Below are positions 6,658-16,119 of a DNA stretch of 64,000 bases, one piece after another (positions within the stretch are counted from its first letter, which is position 1; each line of letters opens with the position of its first letter). The position numbers and the translations under genes are program-made. Source of the stretch: Chloracidobacterium sp. GTDB taxonomy: Bacteria > Acidobacteriota > Blastocatellia > Pyrinomonadales > Pyrinomonadaceae. The stretch is from contig JADJTD010000001.1 in assembly GCA_016711345.1 (NCBI GenBank), positions 1,736,001 to 1,800,000 on the forward strand, in the 5' to 3' direction. The notes below the pieces were generated by a model, which was not told where the DNA came from, ran no database searches, and saw nothing but the letters and a program-made list of their open reading frames with translations.

Positions 6658-8679
6658 TTACGCTAGGGCCTTAGCCTTTTTAACCACATTCTCGACCGTA
6701 AAACCATAGTCACGAAACACCTCTTCCGCCGGGGCCGACGCGCCGAAGCGGTCAACGCATAGTGTATCGCCTTTGTCGCCGACGTATTTGTGCCAGCCTT
6801 GTGAGACACCGGCTTCAATGGCTAAACGGGCGGTTGTTTTTGGCGGCAGGACTTCTTCGCGGTATTTTTGCGGTTGAGCATCGAAAAATTCCCAACATGG
6901 CATAGACACGACGCGAGTCGGTGTTCCTTCGGCGTTTAATTGTGCCCGTGCATCCATGGCGAGGCCGACCTCGGAGCCGGTTGCTATGAGAATGAGCTTC
7001 GGCGTTGCTGCCTTGCCTGTTTTGGTCTCTGCCTCAGCCAAAACATACGCGCCTTCGTGCAGGCCTTTTGCGTCCGCGAATTTTTTGCGGTCGATGAGTG
7101 CTACCTTTTGACGCGAGAATGAAAGAACTGTCGGTCTTTTCGTGCTTTTTATCGCGGCTCGCCAGGCTTCTCGGGTTTCGTGTGCGTCACACGGGCGGAT
7201 GACGTCGAGATTGGGTATCGCTCTTAGTGCCGCAAGATGCTCGACAGACTGATGCGTCGGGCCGTCTTCGCCGAGGCCAATCGAGTCGTGCGTGAAAACA
7301 AATATCGTCTGTATGTGCGACAGCGCCGCAAGCCTTATCGCCGGACGACAATAATCCGAAAATGTCTGAAACGTCCCGCCAAACGGTATCACGCCGCCGT
7401 AAAGAGCCATGCCGTTCATCGCCGAGGCCATTGCGTGTTCGCGGATGCCGTAGTGGACGTTGCGATTCTCGTAGCGGCCCGCCTGTATATCGGCGGACGA
7501 ATTGATGTATGTGTTGTTCGACGGTTTAAGGTCGGCCGAACCGCCGATAAGCTGCGGCACGGCGGCGGCTATGGCATTAATGACTTCGCCGCTGTAGGCG
7601 CGGGTCGCTGCGGCCGCAACACCGTCAAATTTTGGCAAACTGTTTTCCCAACCTGCGACAGGCATTCCAGAGCGGATCTGTTTGAACGCTTCGCCTAACG
7701 CAGGATTTGCCTTTTCGTATTTTTTTACCAACGCGTCCCAGTCTTTTTCGCGCTTTGCTCCTGTTTTCACAGCTTCGCGAAAACGAGTGAGAGCCTCTTT
7801 CGGTATGTAAAAGGACTTGTTTTCCGGCCAGCCGAGGTTGCGTTTGGTTTCTTTTACTGCCTCTGCTCCGGGAGCGTCAGAGTGAGCCTTGCTCGTGCCC
7901 TGTTTCGGCATTCCAAAGCCGATGATAGTGTGAACGCGGATCAGCGACGGTTTGTCTTTTACTTTTTGAGCTTCTTTTATCGCGGCTTCTATAGCCTTTA
8001 GATCGTTGCCGTCTTTGACGTCCACAACATGCCAACCAGCAGCAACAAAGCGCTTTGTCCTGTCCTCGGTAAACGCTAGATCGGTCGAACCGTCGATCGT
8101 GATCTGGTTATCGTCATAGAGATAGATCAGATTGCCGAGTTTGAGGTGACCGGCGAGACTGGCCGCTTCGTAACTGACGCCTTCCATCAGATCGCCGTCC
8201 GAGCAGATGCAGTAAATGTAGTTATCGACTACGGACAGGCCGCGTTTATTAAATCTAGCGGCAAGATGAGCCTCCGCGATGCCCATGCCAACGCCGTTCG
8301 CAAACCCTTGTCCAAGTGGACCAGTCGTCACCTCAACGCCCGGCGTGAGAATATTCTCAGGATGTCCCGGCGTTTTTGAATGCAACTGACGAAACTGTTT
8401 CAGATCATCAAGCGAAAGATCGTAACCCGTCAGATGCAGCAGCGAATAGATCAGCATCGAACCGTGGCCACCAGACAAAATGAACCGGTCGCGGCCAAAC
8501 CATTTTGGATTTTTCGGATTGTGCTTTAGGAACTTGGTCCACAATACATAAGCCGCCGGCGCCATGCCCAAAGGCAATCCCGGATGTCCGGAATTTGCCT
8601 TTTGTATCGCGTCAAGCGAGAGTGTGCGGATCGTATTGATGCAAAGCTGGTCAATGTCGGTTTTTTTTACGGTCTTCAT
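6658..8679 (-). CDS. tkt: transketolase
   Basis: Thiamine-diphosphate enzyme moving two-carbon ketol units between sugar phosphates in the pentose phosphate pathway. The 673-residue length is typical. Seen in order: SGGHGSMLIY (about 68-77), GPLGQG (about 120), the diphosphate-binding CSDGDLMEG (about 159-167), IREHAM with the catalytic Glu (about 413), and HDSIGLGEDGPTHQ (about 467). Its start overlaps the end of the upstream FGGY kinase by 4 bases (ATGA), so the two are translationally coupled. A sugar kinase feeding the pentose phosphate pathway is a sensible partner. Confidence 0.97.
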   Translation of the reverse strand: MKTVKKTDIDQLCINTIRTLSLDAIQKANSGHPGLPLGMAPAAYVLWTKFLKHNPKNPKWFGRDRFILSGGHGSMLIYSLLHLTGYDLSLDDLKQFRQLHSKTPGHPENILTPGVEVTTGPLGQGFANGVGMGIAEAHLAARFNKRGLSVVDNYIYCICSDGDLMEGVSYEAASLAGHLKLGNLIYLYDDNQITIDGSTDLAFTEDRTKRFVAAGWHVVDVKDGNDLKAIEAAIKEAQKVKDKPSLIRVHTIIGFGMPKQGTSKAHSDAPGAEAVKETKRNLGWPENKSFYIPKEALTRFREAVKTGAKREKDWDALVKKYEKANPALGEAFKQIRSGMPVAGWENSLPKFDGVAAAATRAYSGEVINAIAAAVPQLIGGSADLKPSNNTYINSSADIQAGRYENRNVHYGIREHAMASAMNGMALYGGVIPFGGTFQTFSDYCRPAIRLAALSHIQTIFVFTHDSIGLGEDGPTHQSVEHLAALRAIPNLDVIRPCDAHETREAWRAAIKSTKRPTVLSFSRQKVALIDRKKFADAKGLHEGAYVLAEAETKTGKAATPKLILIATGSEVGLAMDARAQLNAEGTPTRVVSMPCWEFFDAQPQKYREEVLPPKTTARLAIEAGVSQGWHKYVGDKGDTLCVDRFGASAPAEEVFRDYGFTVENVVKKAKALA

Positions 8680-10148
8680 GGTTTTCTTTTCAAAAGCGAA
8701 TCGTAAACTGCTCCGTGCTTCTTTCGCTCTAATTTATAGATCTTGTGACACTTGGGATGATATTCGGTTTTTGCTGCTTCGGGTGTCGATAAATTTTCGA
8801 TGCTTCCTATTTTGCCAATACTTTCGAGCACAAGCAAAACAGCACCGCGGGAAGATGATTCCGAGGCATTATTCATTAACAAATCACGTCCGAAAACGTC
8901 AGCAATTATCTGCGTCCAAACAGGCGATTCGCGCGACGCGCCGCCGGACGCGACGATCTGTTTTATCTTAACCACTGAGTTTAGTTGGTCGAATATTTCA
9001 GCGAAACGATACGCGACCGATTCCATCGCGGCTTGCATAATATCTATGGAATCGTGGGAAGAATTAAGTCCAAGGACGGCTCCGCCAGCATTTTCATTGT
9101 AGCCCGTGCTTCGTTCGCCAAAGAAAAATGGCATGAAGCCGAGGCCGTGAAATGCGGCACCGCGCTTACGCATATCGGCCTCAGCGTTTTTTGGCAGTTT
9201 TAGATTTTTTTTCAGCCAAGCGTACAAATTACCGCCATCGGACAAAGCTCCGCCGATAATGACGCGATTGCGATCGATGCGATAGCACCATAGGCCGTCG
9301 GGAATGTTTTTTGGCGGGTCGCCTTTGTATGCGACACGCATTGCAGCCGAAGTGCCGATCATTAACGCAGCTTTGTTTTTAGTAACACATCCAGCTCCGA
9401 TGTTGTCGGCCATGCCGTCGCCGATCGCGGGGAACCATTCTGCTTGTTTGAGTCGAGGCCATCGTTTTGCAAAAGTTTTGTTAAGGGTGCATGTCGTGGA
9501 ATCGGTGTCTGTGATACTCGGTAACGAAGACGTTTTGAGCTTGAGGTATTTCAAAAGCTCGGAGTCCCAAATACATCTTCTAATATCAAAAATGCCGGTC
9601 GCCGACGCCATCGAAATGCTTGTTGCGGCTTCACCAAACAGTCTCAATGCAACAAAGTCGCTAAACGAAAGCCATTTCGCAGTTTTTGCGAATGTGTCTG
9701 GAAATTCTCTGCGAAGCCAGATTAATTTCGCCGGCCAGAAGCTAGAATGAAAATGCGCGCCTGTGCGGTTGTGGAGCGTCTTTTCGTCAAAGCGCTTTTT
9801 CAAAACTGCGCTGTATTTACGGCTACGAGTGTCTGCCCAGCCAAATACCTTTGTAGTCGGCTTTCCTTTCGCATCCACGCCGACGAGACTGTGCAGAAAG
9901 GCACACGAAGCAACGTATCCGATCTCGCCTTTCACCTTTTCCGACTTTTTGAGAATTGCGTCAACGGCCTTTGTGATCTGAGACAACGCTTTTTCAGCGT
10001 CCATTTCAGAACCGCCATCTTTTGTTGCGGTAAAAGAGTGTTCGATTTTAACGGACATTTTTGGCAGCGGCTGAGCGTTGCTGTCAAATAGCGACACACG
10101 GACGCTCGACGAGCCGATGTCGAGAGCGAGTATCAAAGGAAGTTCCAC
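8676..10148 (-). CDS. FGGY-family sugar kinase (gluconokinase-like)
   Basis: ATP-dependent carbohydrate kinase of the FGGY family, 490 residues (family about 480-520). The N-terminal phosphate-binding turn DIGSSSVRV (10-18) and the C-terminal ATP-binding motif ASGGASRESPVW (about 395-407) are both present; GWADTRSRK (about 102-110) matches gluconokinase/xylulokinase-type members. Coupling to transketolase by a 4-base overlap fits phosphorylation of gluconate or a pentose or pentulose, but the sequence does not settle the substrate. It ends a long minus-strand run and starts 33 bases after the Mpo1-like gene. Confidence 0.88.
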   Translation of the reverse strand: MELPLILALDIGSSSVRVSLFDSNAQPLPKMSVKIEHSFTATKDGGSEMDAEKALSQITKAVDAILKKSEKVKGEIGYVASCAFLHSLVGVDAKGKPTTKVFGWADTRSRKYSAVLKKRFDEKTLHNRTGAHFHSSFWPAKLIWLRREFPDTFAKTAKWLSFSDFVALRLFGEAATSISMASATGIFDIRRCIWDSELLKYLKLKTSSLPSITDTDSTTCTLNKTFAKRWPRLKQAEWFPAIGDGMADNIGAGCVTKNKAALMIGTSAAMRVAYKGDPPKNIPDGLWCYRIDRNRVIIGGALSDGGNLYAWLKKNLKLPKNAEADMRKRGAAFHGLGFMPFFFGERSTGYNENAGGAVLGLNSSHDSIDIMQAAMESVAYRFAEIFDQLNSVVKIKQIVASGGASRESPVWTQIIADVFGRDLLMNNASESSSRGAVLLVLESIGKIGSIENLSTPEAAKTEYHPKCHKIYKLERKKHGAVYDSLLKRKP

Positions 10149-10181
10149 GTTTTAATTAGGGAAGCAAAAATTTCCGAATAG

Positions 10182-10478
10182 CTAATCTAGCACCTTCTTA
10201 AACCACCATCGCAGGCCGACAAACAGAAAACGATAGTCTTTCATAAACTCGGGCGGCTTGCCTTCGAAATAGTGTCCGATGAATTGCAGCAACCAGCCTA
10301 ATACAAACAAAATGAGTGCCGTAAGCCACATTCCCGGTTCAAAGAAAAATGTTGGTATCAACATGATCGATAGAGCGATCATCGGTATGCCGAAAGCATG
10401 AGTCAGTTTGTTGATCGGATGCTGATGACTTTCGGAATATTCATCTATCCATTCGTCCCAAGTTCGTCCGCCCATCAT
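10182..10478 (-). CDS. Mpo1-like membrane protein (DUF962)
   Basis: A 98-residue two-helix membrane protein of the Mpo1/DUF962 family. The yeast member is an iron-dependent dioxygenase acting on 2-hydroxy fatty acids. Histidines sit as in the family: SHQHPINKLTHAFGIP (17-32) and QFIGHYFEGKPPEF (about 66-79). Two hydrophobic spans lie between and after them (IALSIMLIPTFFF, WLTALILFVLGWLL). The shorter bacterial form is common. Role here: probably lipid oxidation, by family only. Confidence 0.8.
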   Translation of the reverse strand: MMGGRTWDEWIDEYSESHQHPINKLTHAFGIPMIALSIMLIPTFFFEPGMWLTALILFVLGWLLQFIGHYFEGKPPEFMKDYRFLFVGLRWWFKKVLD

Positions 10479-10518
10479 ATGATTTCTCCGTAAGTTTTGC
10501 GTCGATTTTACACCAAAT

Positions 10519-10989
10519 TTATTTTCGGTGCATGATTTTTACTTGCAGATCATCGCTAAGATCAACTGTTTTCTCGATCTCGAATTCATCGAGAAAATTC
10601 TTTGGCATAAACGTGTCTGCACCTTCGACTGTTTCGGGAACAAAGGTCACGATCCATTTTTCGATCACGTCGGCAAACGATTCATAGACCTGTGCTCCGC
10701 CGATAATAAAGACATCTTTGATTAGCAGCTTTGAAAGTTCGACAACCTCTTCAACGCTGTTGAGTTTCATCACATCTGGCGGCGTTTCAACATTGGAGCG
10801 GCTCAACACGACATTAAGACGGTTAGGCAGCGGTTTACCGATCGAGCGCCATGTATTCGAACCCATTACAATGGCGTTTCCTGTCGTTGTTTCTTTGAAA
10901 AATTTTAAGTCGGCGCTGTAGTGCCACGGCAATTTGCCGTCCTTGCCGATGGCGTGATTTTTTGAAATGGCGACGATGCCAATGATCAT
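10519..10989 (-). CDS. folA: dihydrofolate reductase
   Basis: Reduces dihydrofolate to tetrahydrofolate with NADPH. The 156-residue length is standard. The N-terminal IIGIVAISKNHAIGKDGKLP carries the substrate loop, followed by WHYSADLKFFKETT, GSNTWRSIGKPLPNR with the NADPH-binding region, and IIGGAQVYESF in the C-terminal half. No thymidylate synthase gene is adjacent. It lies between the Mpo1-like and DUF2071 genes on the same strand. Confidence 0.95.
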   Translation of the reverse strand: MIIGIVAISKNHAIGKDGKLPWHYSADLKFFKETTTGNAIVMGSNTWRSIGKPLPNRLNVVLSRSNVETPPDVMKLNSVEEVVELSKLLIKDVFIIGGAQVYESFADVIEKWIVTFVPETVEGADTFMPKNFLDEFEIEKTVDLSDDLQVKIMHRK

Positions 10990-10994
10990 AAGAA

Positions 10995-11030
10995 ATTTTT
11001 AACGCAGAGACGCAAAGACCGCAAAGAGAA
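10995..11030. repeat. purine-rich 'CGCAGAGACGCAAAG' intergenic element
   Basis: A short gap between folA and the DUF2071 gene holds AACGCAGAGACGCAAAGACC and CGCAAAGAG, a periodic purine-rich element of a kind often seen between genes in diverse bacteria. A related run lies near 44074-44105. Function unknown. Confidence 0.4.
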
Positions 11031-11040
11031 AAAACCGATA

Positions 11041-11751
11041 CTAGATCGACTTGCCTTTAAACACGGCAACCTCTGACCCTTTTGCGAGCAAAACGGAATA
11101 CGGAACAGCACCGCTAAGAAACCCAAACTCCTTTCCATACGTTTTGGCAAAATCAACGTCGATCAATTCATTTTTGACGGAGAAGAGCTCCCATTTTGGA
11201 TGCTCGACCTTGTATTCGTCAACGCGGTTTCCATCACGTTTTGTGTAGCCCCAATAGTGTTCGATTATGAATTCGCCATGTGACCCAACCGCCGGAACAC
11301 CGACGCTTTTGTCGATCTCGATGCTGAGACGATTGTCGATGTCATTCTTTGACCAATTATACGCGACCGTACTTTCGGTTTTAGAATGCGCCATATGCCA
11401 GCATTCGTAAGGTTCGCCGTAAACAACACGTGCAACGGTCGCAATAGCAAAACGCGGAACGATCTCCTTCACAAAACACACGGCACGGCGGATCTCACCA
11501 TCGACTTCGCGTTTGATATAAAAGCGAAGATTTACCTCTTCGAAATTGATATGAAAAGGTATAGGCAGGCCCAACACTCGCGTGTCCAAAAACATAAATC
11601 CAACGAGGCTGACAAAACACTTTCCTTCGTTCAGATCTAACTGAGTGCCCGCAGGAAGTCGCGATGCAAGCAGCGACGGCTCAACCTCGTAGTTCGCCAT
11701 TATCAGATCTTGCCAGCGGGCTGTTAGAAATTTTTGCATCTTAAAGGTCAT
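11041..11751 (-). CDS. YqjF-like protein (DUF2071)
   Basis: A DUF2071/YqjF-type protein of about 236 residues with no known activity. Typical family features are the opening FLTARWQDLIMANYEV, the central VNLRFYIKREVDG and GEPYECWHMAH, and the closing GFLSGAVPYSVLLAKGSEV. I prefer the ATG at 11751 over one 27 bases upstream because it sits 4 bases after the selB stop and follows a GGGGTAAGG stretch. It is co-directional with selB and probably co-transcribed, with no obvious functional link. Confidence 0.8.
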   Translation of the reverse strand: MTFKMQKFLTARWQDLIMANYEVEPSLLASRLPAGTQLDLNEGKCFVSLVGFMFLDTRVLGLPIPFHINFEEVNLRFYIKREVDGEIRRAVCFVKEIVPRFAIATVARVVYGEPYECWHMAHSKTESTVAYNWSKNDIDNRLSIEIDKSVGVPAVGSHGEFIIEHYWGYTKRDGNRVDEYKVEHPKWELFSVKNELIDVDFAKTYGKEFGFLSGAVPYSVLLAKGSEVAVFKGKSI

Positions 11752-11755
11752 GCCC

Positions 11756-13690
11756 TTACCCCGTGCGGGGTTCTGCAATATGTCGTTTGTCTCCTGCGCG
11801 GGTTGTTATATGTTCACGGTCAAAATATTCTAGCAGTGGGATCGCGTACTTGCGCGAAATGCCTGCGAGTTCTTTGAACTTTGGCACGTCGATAAGACGA
11901 TCGTTTGTCGTTGCCGCAAACTGTTTTAGTTGGTCTGCTAATTTGTCTATAGCATTTTTAGCAAAATAGAATGTGTCGGTAACTTTTACGATCTCGCCGG
12001 AATCGAGAAACATTTGAAACAGCTTTCGCGCCTGCGGCATCTGCAATTTAGTTCCCGCGAGCGATTCTGCAAGAGCTTCTTCAAGCTTAGGAACTTCCAA
12101 ATCCGCCGATCTGTATGTTGACAGAATTTTATCGCTAAATGCTGCCTCTTCGGGTGAAAGTTTTTGATGATACGAGTCGATTCGGATCGTTTCCTTGTCG
12201 AGACTGATTCGTTTTGTCGATTGCAATGAGTCAACTACCGAATGAAAAATCTCAATCGGCAAAAATGCGAACAGCTTTTCGCGGAGAGCCTCGCGCGCGA
12301 TTCCTTTTGCCAACGGTTCGCGAACGTGAAATTCTTCAATGGTCGTTTCGACCGAACTTAATAACTTCGTGAATTCGCCTGAGGAAACATTTCGTCCATT
12401 TGCCTCGACTAAATTATTGGAAGCCAGATTGGCATCGACTGAGGCTTCTAGGATCTCTTTTCTCAATGCCGTGCGTGCCTGGACTTCAGCAAAGTTGAAT
12501 CCTGATGCTCCGGCAGCATTGACAAGCAATCTCACTCTTTCGTTGATGTCATCGAAAGCAGTCAGCATATTTGCAAGGTAATGTCGGACAGCCTCATTTT
12601 CTTTATGCCGATGCTTTTCGGCAAAGGCATCGATCACGCTCCCGCCCGCGATCGTCGCTTGCGGTGAGTAGCTGCGAATAATAAATCTTTCACTTGGCAC
12701 TGTAAGAACCTGTGTTTCAAGCCGCAATTGAGCAAAGTCCTTGCTGCCCGGAGCGATCTCGCCGGAGTTATTTAACACTTGTATTCGAGCGAGTACCTCT
12801 GTCGTTCCGATGTGGACGCGAACACGCTGGCGGGAACGCAACGATTTTGCAGCGGTTGTCAGAACCTCGATCTCCGCGTCAATGATCTGCGTTGAACGCA
12901 GTGTGTCCAATGGAACAAGGGTCATTCCACGCGTTATTTTCGAATGATCTATTCCGCCAAGATTTACAGCAATACGTTGTCCGGCCATGGCTGTTTTTAC
13001 TGCTTTGCCGTGAGTCTGAAGGCCGCGGACACGCACTTTGACAGCATTCGGAAGTAATTCTAATTCGGTGCCTTCGGAAATTTCGCCTGAGGCAAGCGTG
13101 CCGGTTACGACCGCACCAAAACCTTTCATCGAAAAGCTTCGGTCAATTGGCAAACGAAGCACGAGTTGATCTTTTCGAACGGGCAGCGACGTGGCGATCT
13201 GCCGAATGACGGTTTTTAGCTGATCGATTCCGGTGCCGGTGCGTGAACTTACCCCGACCACAGGCGCATTTTCGAGAAATGAATTTGAAACAAGCTCGGC
13301 CGTGCCTAATTTTGCCAACTCAAGAGTTTGCTCATCGACAAGATCAGTTTTTGTGAGAACTATAACGCCTGCATTTATTCCGAGCAGACGGCATATATCA
13401 AAATGCTCGCGGGTCTGAGGCATCACGCCTTCGTCCGCTGCGATGACGAGCATTACGAGGTCGACGCCGTTCGCACCGGCGAGCATGTTCTTTACAAAAC
13501 GCTCGTGTCCAGGTACGTCAACAAAGCCGCAATGCACATCGCCAAACGTCATTTCGGCAAACCCAAGATCGACGGTAATGCCGCGACGTTTTTCCTCAGG
13601 CAAACGATCTGCATCCACACCGGTCAACGCTTTAACAAGGGCTGTCTTGCCGTGATCAATATGTCCTGCGGTGCCGATTATTACGTCCAT
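11756..13690 (-). CDS. selB: selenocysteine-specific elongation factor SelB
   Basis: GTPase that delivers Sec-tRNA to UGA codons marked by a SECIS hairpin. 644 residues, typical length. GTPase motifs: AGHIDHGKTALV (8-19), DVPGHERFVKNM (59-70), TKTD (about 113-116). Beta-barrel domains II and III follow, then winged-helix repeats across the last 200 residues (EIFHSVVDSLQSTKRISL; GISRKYAIPLLEYFDRE) that bind the SECIS RNA. The ISRKYAIPLLEYFD recognition segment is intact. No selA, selD or tRNA-Sec lies in the window, so the rest of the pathway must be elsewhere. It follows the sigma-54 activator by 14 bases. Confidence 0.95.
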   Translation of the reverse strand: MDVIIGTAGHIDHGKTALVKALTGVDADRLPEEKRRGITVDLGFAEMTFGDVHCGFVDVPGHERFVKNMLAGANGVDLVMLVIAADEGVMPQTREHFDICRLLGINAGVIVLTKTDLVDEQTLELAKLGTAELVSNSFLENAPVVGVSSRTGTGIDQLKTVIRQIATSLPVRKDQLVLRLPIDRSFSMKGFGAVVTGTLASGEISEGTELELLPNAVKVRVRGLQTHGKAVKTAMAGQRIAVNLGGIDHSKITRGMTLVPLDTLRSTQIIDAEIEVLTTAAKSLRSRQRVRVHIGTTEVLARIQVLNNSGEIAPGSKDFAQLRLETQVLTVPSERFIIRSYSPQATIAGGSVIDAFAEKHRHKENEAVRHYLANMLTAFDDINERVRLLVNAAGASGFNFAEVQARTALRKEILEASVDANLASNNLVEANGRNVSSGEFTKLLSSVETTIEEFHVREPLAKGIAREALREKLFAFLPIEIFHSVVDSLQSTKRISLDKETIRIDSYHQKLSPEEAAFSDKILSTYRSADLEVPKLEEALAESLAGTKLQMPQARKLFQMFLDSGEIVKVTDTFYFAKNAIDKLADQLKQFAATTNDRLIDVPKFKELAGISRKYAIPLLEYFDREHITTRAGDKRHIAEPRTG

Positions 13691-13704
13691 AGCGCGCGAA
13701 GAAA

Positions 13705-15846
13705 TTACTTGGTTTTGTCGAATTCTTCAAGCTTGCGGTAGAGTGTTTTGCGGCCGATATTAAGCAATCTGGCCGCACGCGATTTGTCGCCTTGGGTGTA
13801 ATCGAGCGTGGCTTCGATGACCTGTTTTTCGATCTCATCCATTGCTGACGGCAGTTCGATCTGGATTCCGATCGCTCGGCCTTCGCCGGCGGCAGTCGCG
13901 CGTTCCTGACGAGCGTGGGCAAATGCTTCGGAGGCTTTTCGGCTGATCGCCTCAGGCAGATCGTCAAGTTCAATTTGTCGGCCTGAAGCAATGATTATTG
14001 CCCGCTCTATGGCATTCTCAAGCTCGCGCACATTTCCCGGCCAGTCGTAATTCACGAGTGCACGCATTGCTTCCTTTGAGATACCTGAAACAAAACGTCC
14101 CGATTTTGTCTTATATTCTTCGAGAAAATGAAAGACGAGAAGGTGGACATCCTCGATCCGTTCGCGGAGCGGAGGCACCGAAATCGGGAAAACGGAAAGT
14201 CGATAATAAAGGTCCTTTCTAAAGGTTCCTTCCTCGATAGCTTTTTCAAGATCGATGTTTGTGGCCGCGATCACACGAACGTCGGTTTTTACCACCTGCT
14301 TGCCGCCGACGCGCGTCAATTCTCCATCCTGCAGCACGCGAAGCAGTCCGACCTGCGCCTGCAAAGACATTTCTCCGATCTCGTCCAAGAAAAGCGTACC
14401 ACCATTCGCCTCTTCAAAACGGCCTTGCCTTTGAGAACGAGCATCGGTAAACGCACCTTTTTCGTGGCCAAAAAGTTCTGATTCAAGAAGCGTTTCAGGG
14501 ATCGCGCCGCAGTTGATCTTTATGAACGGCTTATTTTCGCGGCCAGAATTGTAGTGAATGAGATTGGCGATGAGTTCTTTGCCTGTGCCGGATTCGCCCA
14601 GCACCAACACGGTCGTATTTGTGTCGGCAACATTCAATCCCAGCTCGACCGCACGCCGAATGCCTGGAGCCTGGCCCATTACCTCACTCTGCCGCTGATG
14701 CAGTTCGCTTCTGAGACGCATCACTTCGGTCGATAGTTGGTCGCGTTCGAGCGCAGTGCCGATCTGGTCGGCGATGCCTTCGACGAGAGCGACATCGTGC
14801 TCTCCAAACCGGCTTTCCTTGCTCCATACAAAGCCCAAAAGGCCGAATGCCTTTCCGCCTACTTCGACTGGCGTGACAAGCGCCGAGTTTCCGTGCAGTT
14901 GAGTATTAAAAAATAGCCTGATCGCAAATGGCATTTGCGAATCGATCAAACGCATAGTTTTGCCGTCGCGCAAAAGATCGCTAAGGACCGAGAATGTATC
15001 AATATCGACGGACTTATTGTGTTGCTCGATAAATTTGAGGACGCGGCCGAGCTTGATGCCATCAGCCGACTTAAATGACGCGAGCGAAATGCGCTTTCCA
15101 CTCTGATCGAGGACGCCCAAAGCACCGTAGTCGGCACCCACAAGGCCGATCGCCCTTTCCATTACCAGATCCGAAACCTCTTTGAAATCCGAATGCGAAT
15201 TCAGCGTGTTGGCGATCTCGAGCAGTGCATTTGTTCGCCGGCCTTCCTGTTCTTGTGTGACGTAAAGACTGGTGTATTGATAACCAATGGCCAAATGCCG
15301 AGCGATGGACTCGAGAAAGGCAACTTCTTCGTCGAGCCACACGCGCGCCTTTTTAGTGTCATGCAGCCCCAAAAGGCCCAAAACTTTACCGCTCAGCATG
15401 ATCGGTATGATCAAAAGCGAACGCGTTTCAAGCGCCTTTGCAAAAAACTTCAGCGTGTCGTCTTTGTTTTTTGAGATGTCGTTGAAACGGATCGGTTTTG
15501 ACACGTCGAAACGTTCTTTTAATTTATCGGCATCAAAAGGTATTTTTGTGCCCTGGCTTTTTGGAACGGATTTGTCGCGGCGCCATTCGTGGCTGATGAC
15601 GAGTTCACGGCCTTCGGAAAGCTGAAGCAAGTCGCAGCGATCGGCCTCAAGCATGCGTCCGATCTCGGAAACCACAACGTTCAAGAATCTTTCCAGCTCA
15701 ATATTTGTAGGCAGGTCGCGAGCCAGACGGTCGATGATGCCCTCGCGGGCCTCATGCATTTTGATCTTGCGCTCCAGTGAAAGTGCAGGCTCTGACATCA
15801 TAAAATTACTGTGCGGACTTGCATCAAAGATGTCAAGTTGACACAT
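13705..15846 (-). CDS. sigma-54-dependent activator, two GAF domains
   Basis: An FhlA/NorR-like bacterial enhancer-binding protein, 713 residues. Two GAF sensor domains (about 45-195 and 205-370) precede the AAA+ ATPase, with Walker A GESGTGKE (417-424), the sigma-54 contact loop GAFTDA (464-469) and Walker B TLFLDEIGE (about 484-492). A Fis-type helix-turn-helix closes the chain (KSRAARLLNIGRKTLYRKLE). GAF domains usually bind small ligands; the ligand is unknown. The first ATG is at 15846, but ATGATG at 15801 is also possible and neither has a good ribosome-binding site. Being directly upstream of selB recalls FhlA control of selenoprotein formate metabolism, but this link is only inference. 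Confidence 0.92.
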   Translation of the reverse strand: MCQLDIFDASPHSNFMMSEPALSLERKIKMHEAREGIIDRLARDLPTNIELERFLNVVVSEIGRMLEADRCDLLQLSEGRELVISHEWRRDKSVPKSQGTKIPFDADKLKERFDVSKPIRFNDISKNKDDTLKFFAKALETRSLLIIPIMLSGKVLGLLGLHDTKKARVWLDEEVAFLESIARHLAIGYQYTSLYVTQEQEGRRTNALLEIANTLNSHSDFKEVSDLVMERAIGLVGADYGALGVLDQSGKRISLASFKSADGIKLGRVLKFIEQHNKSVDIDTFSVLSDLLRDGKTMRLIDSQMPFAIRLFFNTQLHGNSALVTPVEVGGKAFGLLGFVWSKESRFGEHDVALVEGIADQIGTALERDQLSTEVMRLRSELHQRQSEVMGQAPGIRRAVELGLNVADTNTTVLVLGESGTGKELIANLIHYNSGRENKPFIKINCGAIPETLLESELFGHEKGAFTDARSQRQGRFEEANGGTLFLDEIGEMSLQAQVGLLRVLQDGELTRVGGKQVVKTDVRVIAATNIDLEKAIEEGTFRKDLYYRLSVFPISVPPLRERIEDVHLLVFHFLEEYKTKSGRFVSGISKEAMRALVNYDWPGNVRELENAIERAIIIASGRQIELDDLPEAISRKASEAFAHARQERATAAGEGRAIGIQIELPSAMDEIEKQVIEATLDYTQGDKSRAARLLNIGRKTLYRKLEEFDKTK

Positions 15847-16119
15847 CTTGGAGGCAGGGTGTGTATTTTCGCACCATCGATTATTTTTTCGGTTTATTCG
15901 GAAAACTCCACGTAACCGGCACTGGAAGTCATTTAGAGCTCGGATCTTTTGTATGCCGCGATTTTTTTACACGCACACTCAGCTGTGAAAAAAACTTCTT
16001 TGTATTGAGTTTATTTTGTTGTATCATTTCGCCAGAACTTAGATTTTGTTCGAAAATCCAACGTACTTCTTTCGTCCAAATTAAAATAAAACATCTGGAA
16101 AATTACCAGGAGGAGTTTA

